From contig CABUWV010000011.1 of assembly GCA_902495355.1 (NCBI GenBank), positions 1 through 64,000 of the forward strand: a stretch of 64,000 bases of DNA. The letters run 5' to 3'. The translations under genes and the position numbers were made by a program. The notes under the pieces are model-generated. The model did no database searches and had not been told where the DNA came from. It worked only from the letters and a program-made list of their open reading frames with translations. The stretch comes from an uncultured Collinsella sp. (GTDB taxonomy: Bacteria > Actinomycetota > Coriobacteriia > Coriobacteriales > Coriobacteriaceae). This document shows, piece after piece, positions 15,381-22,461 of the stretch (positions are counted from its first letter, which is position 1; every line of letters starts with the position of its first letter).

Positions 15381-15900
15381 AAGCTTCCTTCGTATCTATT
15401 CGATTCTTCGCCGAAGGCGCGCCGGCCCACGGGCGAAATAACATGCACGTGCTATGCGTGCATCAGATACGACAGGAAGAAAGCGGCTGCTCAGAGCGCA
15501 CTTGGGGAACAACAGAAGAGGCCCCGTATACCAGGGGCCGCCGAATTGCGATGTATGCTTTGGTCAAATCCTTCATAGCGGGGAGGTATTCTAGCAGCCG
15601 TCTTCGCCCCTTTCAAGGGATGTAACCCAGACGTTGATTTTCTTCACCGAGGCGCCATCGTTGACGGGTGGCGTGCTTCTCTATCGCCACACCGCGGGGC
15701 GAGGGAACGCCGCGGCGAGCTTGTACATCGGCTATGTGTGCAGCTGCGAGCGTGTCGCCGGCGCGCGCTGGGCGCCAGTCCGATCCGGCCGACTCTTGCC
15801 GACGGTCGGTCGCCGTCCTCCTCCATCTCCGCCTGCTCTGTTTTTGCTCGGCTCCCTTGTCGTATCATGGACGGACGAGAATTGAGCGAAGGCGGTACGT
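15381..15900. other. 520-base spacer, no gene found
   Basis: I find no frame with good codon use and a ribosome-binding site. It contains the inverted repeat at 15443-15463 and a GGCCCC/GGGGCC hairpin at about 15519-15541. The rest shows nothing I can name. Confidence 0.5.
15443..15463. promoter_or_regulatory. Possible operator of the MFS-CBS unit
   Basis: ATGCACG 15443-15449 and CGTGCAT 15457-15463 form an inverted repeat with a 7-base spacer, about 63 bases before the MFS start codon. Size and spacing fit a TetR- or MarR-type site; no such gene is adjacent. Confidence 0.4.
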
Positions 15901-16244
15901 ATGAACATCCCAGATATTCGGCACGAAGAAAAGCTTCGATACTAAGAAGGCGCAGCGCTATTTCAAGGAACGTCGTGTGAAGTTCCAGTTCATCGACTTG
16001 AAGGAAAAGGGGATGAGCAAAGGCGAGCTCGAAAGCGTGGCGCGCGCCGTCGGCGGGATCGACGCTGTGATCGATCCAAAGGCGAAAGATGCCGACACGG
16101 TTGCGCTCGTACAGTATCTTGCTGCCGACCAGAAGTTCGAAAAGGTGCTCGATAACCAGCAGATTCTTCGTGAGCCCATCGTTCGCAACGGCCGCTAGGC
16201 AACCGTTGGCTACGAGCCTGACGTGTGGAAGGGCTGGGAATAAA
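15901..16244 (+). pseudogene. Broken ArsC/Spx-family (thioredoxin-like) gene
   Basis: After the ATG at 15901 the frame soon ends. If one C of the CCC at 15909-15911 is removed, the frame reads MNIQIFGTKKSFDTKKAQRY and joins the open frame KFQFIDLKEKGMSKGELE. This is the N-terminal pattern of ArsC-family proteins. The family Cys (xxGTCxxC-like position) is replaced by GTKKSF. Further down, TAG at 16196-16198 interrupts NGR-x-ATVGYEPDVWKGWE, which continues in frame to TAA at 16242-16244. The original product was about 114 residues of unknown substrate. Two independent lesions make it a pseudogene unless there is a sequencing error. Confidence 0.8.
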
Positions 16245-16248
16245 GTGA

Positions 16249-16290
16249 AGCGCCCACGCCCGTGGTTTTATCCACGGACGCGGGCGCTTG
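16249..16290. terminator. Strong hairpin between the ArsC remnant and the dehydratase
   Basis: AAGCGCCC-AC-GCCCGTGG pairs with CCACGG-AC-GCGGGCGCTT. It has little T tract on either strand, so the terminator call is tentative. Confidence 0.5.
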
Positions 16291-16415
16291 CGTAAGACGT
16301 CTCTTGTCGTTTGAGTGGAGCGCCCCGGCGGCGCTGAACAACGCGCCCCGGTGACGTGGCTCGGGGCTCTTTGTGCCGCGCATCTATGAGAGGAGATATT
16401 TGATGCGCATGGGCG

Positions 16416-18194
16416 CTACTCCATGTAGCCACCCTGAATGGCGGAAACTGCATGCTCGGTAAAGAACTTGAGCGTGCCGGAGGTATAGCGATTAGCCTTG
16501 GGCTTCCAAGCGGCTCGGCGCTCGGCCAGGACGGCATCGATCTCGGCCGGCTCCATCTCCTTGCCGGCGATGCCCACAATAGACAGCGAGCGCTCGGGGA
16601 TGTTGATCTGGATAAGGTCGCCCTCCTCGATCAGGGCAATCGGGCCGCCCACGGCAGCCTCGGGCGAAACGTGACCGATAGCCGGGCCCTTGGAGGCGCC
16701 GGAGAAGCGGCCATCGGTGATAAGGGCAATGCTCGCACCCAGCTCGGGATCGCTGGCGATAGCCTCGGTGGTGTAGAACATCTCGGGCATACCGGAACCC
16801 TTGGGACCCTCATAGCGAATGATAACGGCATCGCCGGGCTTGACCTCGTGCGTCAGGACGGCGTGGATGGCGTCCTCCTCGCAATCGAACGGACGGGCCT
16901 TAAGCGTGGCCTGGAACATCTCGCGCGGAACAACCGTGTGCTTGACGACGGCGCCCTCGGGGGCAAGGTTGCCGTGGAGGATGGCGATGGAGCCGTCGGT
17001 ACCAAAAGCCTGGTCAAACGGGCGAATGATGTCCTCGCGCTTGAGGTTCCATTTCTCCAAGTAGCGGCCGCACTTCTCGTAGTAGCCGTTGTTCTTAAGG
17101 TCCTCGAGGTTTTCGCCGAGAGTCTTGCCGGTGACGGTCATGACGTCGAGGTGGAGCATCGACTTGATCTCCTCCATGATGCGCGGCACGCCACCCGCAT
17201 AGTAGAAGAACTGCGCCGGCCACTCACCTGCGGGACGAACGTTGAGCAGGTAGTGGGCACCACGGTGCAGACGGTCGAAGTCGTCGGCGGACATCTCGAT
17301 GCCAAACTCGCGGGCGATCGCGGGAATGTGCAGCAGCGAGTTGGTGGAACCGGAGATGGCGCCGTGGACCATGATGAGATTCTCGAAGGACTCCTTGGTC
17401 ACGATGTCGCGGGGGCACAGGTTGTGCTCGGAGAGCCACACGGACTGACGGCCAGCCTCGCGCGCAAACTCACGCAGATCGGAGCTGGTTGCGGGCAGCA
17501 GAGCCGTGCCGGGGAGCATAAGGCCCAGGGCCTCGGCGGTAACCTGCATGGTCGAGGCGGTACCCATAAAGGAGCAGGCGCCGCAGCTGGGGCATGCGTT
17601 GTGCTTGGCAAACTCGAGCTCCTCGCGGGAAATCTCGCCGCGCTCATAGCGGGCCGAGATGGCGCCGAGCTGCTCCAGGGTCAGCAGGTCGGGACCGGCA
17701 TCCATGACACCGCCGGTAACGACGATGGAGGGGATGTTGATGCGGCCCATGGCCATGAGGTTCGCAGGCAGACCCTTATCGCAGCTGGCGACAAAGACGC
17801 CGGCGTCGAATGGAGTGGCCTTGGCATGAATCTCGATCATGTTGGCGATCATGTCGCGGCTGGGCAGCGAGTAGTTGATGCCGTCGTGGCCCTGGGCCTC
17901 ACCGTCGCAAATGTCGGTGCAGAAGTAACGAGCACCGTGACCGCCAGCCTCGGCAACGCCAGCACGGACCTCCTCGACCAGATCAAACAGGCCGGCAGAA
18001 CCCGGGTGCGAGTCGCCGAACGTCGACTCGATAATGACCTGCGGCTTGTCCAGATCCTCGATGGACCAGCCAGAGCCCAGGCGCAGCGGGTCCATCTCGG
18101 GGCTGATGGTGCGGAACTTGCCAGAACGCGGCTGCAGCTTGGCAACCAGGTCGGCGGCCTCCTGCTGAATCTGTGCTTTGGTTTTCTCGTCCAT
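16416..18194 (-). CDS. IlvD/Edd-family dehydratase, probably for gluconate or another sugar acid
   Basis: This 592-residue Fe-S dehydratase removes water from a 2,3-dihydroxy acid. Cluster cysteines are seen in VASCDKGLP and CPSCGACSFMG, and the C-terminal swivel domain carries ITDGRFSGASKGPAIGHVSPEAA. The family covers dihydroxyacid dehydratase (ilvD), phosphogluconate dehydratase and sugar-acid dehydratases. No branched-chain amino acid genes are near. The gene follows a GntP permease, with a FadR-type regulator and KDG enzymes nearby, so I favour conversion of gluconate (or a similar aldonate) to KDG. The length of 592 also suits sugar-acid dehydratases better than a standard IlvD (about 560). 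AGAGGAG precedes the ATG at 18194. Confidence 0.8.
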   Translation of the reverse strand: MDEKTKAQIQQEAADLVAKLQPRSGKFRTISPEMDPLRLGSGWSIEDLDKPQVIIESTFGDSHPGSAGLFDLVEEVRAGVAEAGGHGARYFCTDICDGEAQGHDGINYSLPSRDMIANMIEIHAKATPFDAGVFVASCDKGLPANLMAMGRINIPSIVVTGGVMDAGPDLLTLEQLGAISARYERGEISREELEFAKHNACPSCGACSFMGTASTMQVTAEALGLMLPGTALLPATSSDLREFAREAGRQSVWLSEHNLCPRDIVTKESFENLIMVHGAISGSTNSLLHIPAIAREFGIEMSADDFDRLHRGAHYLLNVRPAGEWPAQFFYYAGGVPRIMEEIKSMLHLDVMTVTGKTLGENLEDLKNNGYYEKCGRYLEKWNLKREDIIRPFDQAFGTDGSIAILHGNLAPEGAVVKHTVVPREMFQATLKARPFDCEEDAIHAVLTHEVKPGDAVIIRYEGPKGSGMPEMFYTTEAIASDPELGASIALITDGRFSGASKGPAIGHVSPEAAVGGPIALIEEGDLIQINIPERSLSIVGIAGKEMEPAEIDAVLAERRAAWKPKANRYTSGTLKFFTEHAVSAIQGGYME

Positions 18195-18302
18195 GATGTT
18201 CTCCTCTTTTGGTTTGAACGGTTGTACCAATCGTTGGTTAATGAATCAGGTGAAAATGGGTACCGAGCGATGCACTCGGTGAAAGATGCTTAGCTACGCG
18301 AA

Positions 18303-19664
18303 CTAGGCGAAGAACGAAATCACCAGGGCGCAGGCAAGACCCGAAAGGCCGATGAGCGTCTCCATAACGGTCCAGGACTTGAGGGTGGTCTTCTCGTCAA
18401 TCTCCAGGAACGAGGAGCACATCCAAAAACCGGCATCGTTGACGTGCGAGAGGGCCGTGGCACCGCCGCAGATAGCAAGACAGATAGCGGCACGCATGAG
18501 CACCGAGGCTCCTGCAACCGCGGGCATGGCGGCCATAATGCCCGATGCCATGGTCATAGCGACGATGGAGCTGCCGACAGAGGCACGCACCATGACGGCA
18601 ATCAAAAAGGCAACGACCACCAAAGGCAGCGGAGAAGCCTCGAGCATGGGGCCAATAACCTGACCTAGGCCGCAGTCCTGCAGCATCCAACGCATGACGC
18701 CACCGCAAGCGATAACCAGCAAGATCATGCCGACGGGCTTAAGAGAGCGGTCGAGCAAGGCCTTGAGCTCGGCGCCGGAGTAGCCGCGGCGCGCGCCCAG
18801 CAGATACATCGCGACGAGCGTGGCAAGCGTCAAGGCGACGAACGGCTTGCCCAGGAAGGCGAGAATCGAAGCGAGCTCGGCGGGCATGGGGATATAAGAG
18901 GACAGCGTGCCCAGCAAAATCAAACAAAGCGGCGTGAGCACGATGGCAAGCACCATGCCAAAGGAGGGAAGCTCCTTTTCGTCGCTCGCGCCCTCGGCAG
19001 AGGTAAAGTGCTCCGGAACATCGGTAAAGATGCGACCGCCCACGTTGCGACCCCAGATGACGCCGGCGATCGCCATGGCGATGAAGGCGGTAGGGATACC
19101 GACGAGAATCATGGTGCCCAGGTCGACACCGAGCGTGCCGGCGACCAGAACCGAACCGGCCGATGGCGGCACAAACGCATAGCCAGCGGCAAGTCCTGCG
19201 AGCAGCGCGATGCCGTAGTAGAGCGTCGACTTCTTGGTCTGCGACGCCACGCTAAAGGCAAGCGGGATCAAAACGACCACGCCGGCCTCAAAGAACACCG
19301 TAGTGCCGATGACCAGACCGGTAATACCCAGTGCCCAGCTAGAGTGACCCTGCCCAAAGGTATCGATGAAGGTCTGGGCAATCTTCTTGGCGCCGCCGCT
19401 CTCTTCAAGAATCTGGCCAAACATCGAGCCCAGGCCAATGAGCAGGGCGATGTTTTGCAGCGTGGCGCCCACGCCCTTGGTGACAGTGTCCGCCACCAGG
19501 TCGAGCGGCATACCGGCGCCGATGCCGATCGCGAGCGCCGAGACCATCATCGAAAGCACGGGGTGCAGCTTGAACTTGATGATGAGCGCAAGCAGCAGCG
19601 CGATGCCCACGATGGCGGCGATGACCAGCCTGGTGGGATCAGCCATAAACGTTGGGTCTGACAT
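18303..19664 (-). CDS. gntP: GntP-family gluconate:H+ symporter
   Basis: A 453-residue permease with 12 or more hydrophobic segments. GntP signatures include ILEESGGAKKIAQTFID, FFEAGVVVLIPLAFSVA and FVPPSAGSVLVAGTLGVDLG. It imports gluconate or a close sugar acid with protons. GGAGG lies five bases before the ATG. It heads the unit with the dehydratase (108-base gap) and is divergent from the FadR-type regulator, which probably acts through the repeated TCTGATG sites between them. Confidence 0.9.
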   Translation of the reverse strand: MSDPTFMADPTRLVIAAIVGIALLLALIIKFKLHPVLSMMVSALAIGIGAGMPLDLVADTVTKGVGATLQNIALLIGLGSMFGQILEESGGAKKIAQTFIDTFGQGHSSWALGITGLVIGTTVFFEAGVVVLIPLAFSVASQTKKSTLYYGIALLAGLAAGYAFVPPSAGSVLVAGTLGVDLGTMILVGIPTAFIAMAIAGVIWGRNVGGRIFTDVPEHFTSAEGASDEKELPSFGMVLAIVLTPLCLILLGTLSSYIPMPAELASILAFLGKPFVALTLATLVAMYLLGARRGYSGAELKALLDRSLKPVGMILLVIACGGVMRWMLQDCGLGQVIGPMLEASPLPLVVVAFLIAVMVRASVGSSIVAMTMASGIMAAMPAVAGASVLMRAAICLAICGGATALSHVNDAGFWMCSSFLEIDEKTTLKSWTVMETLIGLSGLACALVISFFA

Positions 19665-19676
19665 CTTTCCTCCAAT

Positions 19677-19770
19677 TCATCAGACCTTTTGAATTCGTCT
19701 GATGACTATAGCGTGTTTTGGAAAGGTCTGATGTTTCATTTTGAAATTTGTTCGAAATACATCTGATGTA
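19677..19770. promoter_or_regulatory. Operator cluster for the FadR-type regulator
   Basis: TCATCAGAC 19677-19685 and GTCTGATGA 19697-19705 form a 9-bp inverted repeat with an 11-base spacer. GTCTGATG recurs at 19726-19733 and ATCTGATG at 19761-19768. The cluster lies between gntP and the divergent regulator gene. Confidence 0.65.
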
Positions 19771-19898
19771 TTTGGTAAACGGTCGTATTTGCGCTGCGAA
19801 CGGTATATCTAAGCCGCCCGACTCAAATCCAGCGGCCAATATCGCATCCGTGGTGCGCTAAAATAGCTCAGATGAATTTTGTAATGAAAGGTATAGCT

Positions 19899-20591
19899 AT
19901 GGCCCGCGCCGAATCGGGACTCCCCGAGCAAATATCGGAGAAAATCATTCAATTGATTCTGGATGAACACCTTGAGCAAGGCGATCGCCTACCTAAGGAA
20001 ACCGTGCTGGTCGAGCGCTTGGGCGCCGGCAGGAGCACCGTGCGCGAGGCCATGAAGTTGCTGCAGTCGCGCAATATCGTGCGCATTAAGCAGGGTTCGG
20101 GCACCTATGTGGCGTCAAACCCCGGCGTTGCCGACGACCCGCTGGGCTTTACCTTTATCGACGACAAGCAGCGTCTGGCGCGCGACCTACTCGAGGTGCG
20201 CTTTATGATCGAGCCGCAGATGGCACGCATGGCGGCCGAGCACGCAACCAACGATCAGGTCGTCTGTATCGAAGAGCTCTGCGATGAATCCGAGCGCCTG
20301 GCCGAGGCCGGTAAGGATTACTCCGCCGCCGACACCGCGTTCCACAATGCCATTGCCGAGAGCTCCGGAAACCTCGTCGTTCCCCGCCTGATGGGCGTGC
20401 TCAAGGCATCCGTCCCCCTCTTTATCGACGTGACTGGCAAAAAGCTCGTCGAGGAAACTATCCGCACGCACCGCGATGTGGCCGACGCCATCGCCTCGCG
20501 CAATCCCACCGCCGCGCACGACGCGATGTACCTGCATCTGGTGTACAACCGCAACATGATCGCAGAGGGAGCGCAGGAACAGAGCAAATAG
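19899..20591 (+). CDS. GntR-family regulator, FadR/FCD type
   Basis: A 230-residue repressor. The winged helix occupies residues 1-70 (LPEQISEKIIQLILDEHLEQ, GAGRSTVREAMKLLQSRNIV). The FCD ligand domain follows with its metal-binding set in DTAFHNAIAESSGN, THRDVADAI and YLHLVYNRN. Its divergent neighbour is gntP, and the SDR gene lies after it. I infer that it controls gntP and the dehydratase in response to gluconate or KDG. The ATG at 19899 has GAAAGG at the right distance; the frame also has an ATG at 19872 with no good site. Confidence 0.88.
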   Translation: MARAESGLPEQISEKIIQLILDEHLEQGDRLPKETVLVERLGAGRSTVREAMKLLQSRNIVRIKQGSGTYVASNPGVADDPLGFTFIDDKQRLARDLLEVRFMIEPQMARMAAEHATNDQVVCIEELCDESERLAEAGKDYSAADTAFHNAIAESSGNLVVPRLMGVLKASVPLFIDVTGKKLVEETIRTHRDVADAIASRNPTAAHDAMYLHLVYNRNMIAEGAQEQSK

Positions 20592-20634
20592 ACGTCCGCA
20601 CGGCAAGGGCGAGACCACCGTTTACCTTTTAAAA

Positions 20635-20646
20635 GTGAACGTTCAC
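20635..20646 (+). promoter_or_regulatory. GTGAACGTTCAC operator before the SDR gene
   Basis: A perfect 12-bp palindrome 106 bases before the SDR start codon, identical to the sites at 8693, 43798, 48693 and 48731. TATACT at 20691-20696 follows as a likely -10 box. Confidence 0.75.
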
Positions 20647-20751
20647 CTGTTTTTAGGAGAATCTGTCTTTTAATTCCCCCTCTTCTCCTATACTGACCTT
20701 GTATGAAAAGCAAGACTTATATAGATGAACGTTTCTTTTGAAAGGATCGCT

Positions 20752-21561
20752 ATGTCTGATCTTATGGACAGCTTCCGCCTGGATGGCAAGGTCGCGCTCG
20801 TGACCGGCGCCACCTATGGCATCGGTATGGCCATTGCCGAGGCGCTCGGAGAGGCCGGCGCCAAGATCGCCTTTAACGCACGTCACGCCGACAAGGTCGC
20901 CGAGGCCGAGAAGCACTACCGCGAGCTGGGCTTTGAGGCTCATGGTTACGTGGCAGACGTCACCGACGAGGCCGCCGTCGCCGAGCTCATCGCCAAGATC
21001 GAGGCCGACTTTGGCACCACGCCCGACATCCTGGTCAACAACGCCGGCGTCATCCAGCGTACCCCGATGCTCGACATGAGCGCCGAGGACTTCCGCCGCG
21101 TCGTCGATATCGACCTCAACGCACCGTTTATCGTGTCAAAGGCCTGCCTGCCTGGCATGATCGCCAAGGGCCACGGCAAGATCATCAACATCTGCTCGAT
21201 GATGAGCGAGCTGGGTCGCGAGACCATCGCCGGCTATGCTGCCGCCAAGGGCGGACTCAAGATGCTCACCAAGAACATCTGCTCGGAGTTTGGCGAGGCC
21301 AATATCCAGTGCAACGGCATTGGGCCCGGCTACATCGCCACGCCGCAAACCGCACCGCTGCGCGAGACGCAGCCCGACGGCAGCCGCCACCCGTTTGACC
21401 AGTTCATCATTGCCAAGACGCCGGCCGCCCGTTGGGGCACGCCCGAGGACCTGAAGGGCCCCGCCGTGTTCCTGGCTTCCGACGCGTCGAACTTCGTCAA
21501 CGGCCACATCCTCTACGTCGACGGCGGCATCCTCGCATACATTGGAAAGCAGCCTCAATAA
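20752..21561 (+). CDS. SDR oxidoreductase: DhuD/KduD-like (2-keto-3-deoxygluconate 5-dehydrogenase)
   Basis: A 269-residue short-chain dehydrogenase. The NAD-binding TGATYGIGMA, NNAGV and the catalytic Ser (ICSMMSEL) with YAAAKGG are present. Relatives are annotated as gluconate 5-dehydrogenase or as KduD/DhuD, which reduce 2,5-diketo-3-deoxygluconate to KDG. The next gene is an RpiB-fold isomerase. In streptococci an SDR (DhuD) and an RpiB-like isomerase (DhuI) form the pair that converts unsaturated uronates to KDG, so I favour this role. The hexuronate-type operator upstream supports it. AAAGGA precedes the ATG at 20752. Confidence 0.8.
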   Translation: MSDLMDSFRLDGKVALVTGATYGIGMAIAEALGEAGAKIAFNARHADKVAEAEKHYRELGFEAHGYVADVTDEAAVAELIAKIEADFGTTPDILVNNAGVIQRTPMLDMSAEDFRRVVDIDLNAPFIVSKACLPGMIAKGHGKIINICSMMSELGRETIAGYAAAKGGLKMLTKNICSEFGEANIQCNGIGPGYIATPQTAPLRETQPDGSRHPFDQFIIAKTPAARWGTPEDLKGPAVFLASDASNFVNGHILYVDGGILAYIGKQPQ

Positions 21562-21611
21562 GCGTCACCGCAACTGCCCACATCAGGTTTCATCCACTCG
21601 TTTTTCATTTG

Positions 21612-21679
21612 AGTTGCGGTGAGATAAGGATTGGTTTTGGCTTCTATCAGGCAAAACAGTCCGTATTCCACCGCAAGTT
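21612..21679. repeat. Palindromic repeat, copy 3 (imperfect)
   Basis: AGTTGCGGTGAGATAAGGA pairs imperfectly with TCCGTATTCCACCGCAAGTT. An extra CACCGCAACT at 21566-21575 can pair with the left arm instead, giving an alternative hairpin. Confidence 0.7.
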
Positions 21680-21701
21680 AGAAATAGAAAGGTAATTCGC
21701 A

Positions 21702-22343
21702 ATGAAAATCGCTCTGATCAATGAGAACTCTCAGAACTCCAAGAACCCTATGATCGAGGCTGCCCTTAAGAAGGTTGTCGAGCCCATGGGCCACACCGTC
21801 TTTAACTATGGCATGTATGCCGACGCCGACTCCAAGCCCCTCACCTATGTGCAGAACGGCATCCTGGCCGCCGTGCTGCTCAACTCCGGCGCTGCCGACT
21901 ACGTCGTGACCGGCTGCGGCACCGGCGAGGGCGCCATGCTCGCCTGCAACTCCTTCCCCGGCGTGCTGTGCGGCCACGTTGCCGACCCGCTCGACGCCTA
22001 CACCTTTGCCCAGGTCAACGATGGCAACGCCGTCGCCATGCCCTTCGCCCTCAAGAACGGCTGGGGCCAGGAGCTCAATCTCGAGTACACCTTCGAGAAG
22101 CTCTTTGGCTTTGGTTCGGGCAACGGCTATCCTGCCGAGCGTGTTGAGCCCGAGCAGCGCAACAAGAAGATCCTCGACGGCGTCCGCGCTGTGACCATGC
22201 GTCCGCTCGTCGACATCCTGGACGAGCTCGACCAGGACCTGGTGAAGGGCGCACTTGCCGGCGAGCACTTCCAGGAGTACTTCTTTGCCAACGCAACCGA
22301 CGAGGCCATCATCGCCAAGGTCAAGGAGATCCTAGGCCTCTAA
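21702..22343 (+). CDS. RpiB/LacAB-family isomerase, DhuI-like
   Basis: A 213-residue protein of the ribose-5-phosphate isomerase B fold. The family core is seen in DYVVTGCGTGEGAMLACNSFPGV and in HVADPLDAYTFAQVNDGNAVAMPFA. It is longer than true RpiB (about 150), with a C-terminal extension of about 60 residues. In streptococci a protein of this form, DhuI, isomerises 4-deoxy-5-hexosulose-uronate and replaces KduI. Together with the SDR upstream this gives a complete route from unsaturated uronate to KDG. It is separated from the SDR by 140 bases that hold a palindromic repeat. AGAAAGG precedes the ATG. Confidence 0.78.
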   Translation: MKIALINENSQNSKNPMIEAALKKVVEPMGHTVFNYGMYADADSKPLTYVQNGILAAVLLNSGAADYVVTGCGTGEGAMLACNSFPGVLCGHVADPLDAYTFAQVNDGNAVAMPFALKNGWGQELNLEYTFEKLFGFGSGNGYPAERVEPEQRNKKILDGVRAVTMRPLVDILDELDQDLVKGALAGEHFQEYFFANATDEAIIAKVKEILGL

Positions 22344-22368
22344 TCGCACAACTCATTGCAGCTAACGC

Positions 22369-22410
22369 AAGCGGCGGTCGTCCCACGTACGGGACGACCG
22401 CCGCTTTTTA
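22369..22410 (+). terminator. Terminator of the SDR-DhuI unit
   Basis: AAGCGGCGGTCGTCCC pairs perfectly with GGGACGACCGCCGCTT and is followed by TTTTA. Confidence 0.88.
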
Positions 22411-22461
22411 CTATCTACCGACTGACGCCGCGGGGACAGGCCCCATGCACCAAGGGATTAA

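Noticed and set aside
16196..16198. TAG read as an amino acid (recoding)
   Set aside because: The gene also has a frameshift near its start, so simple decay explains both lesions. No recoding signal is visible.
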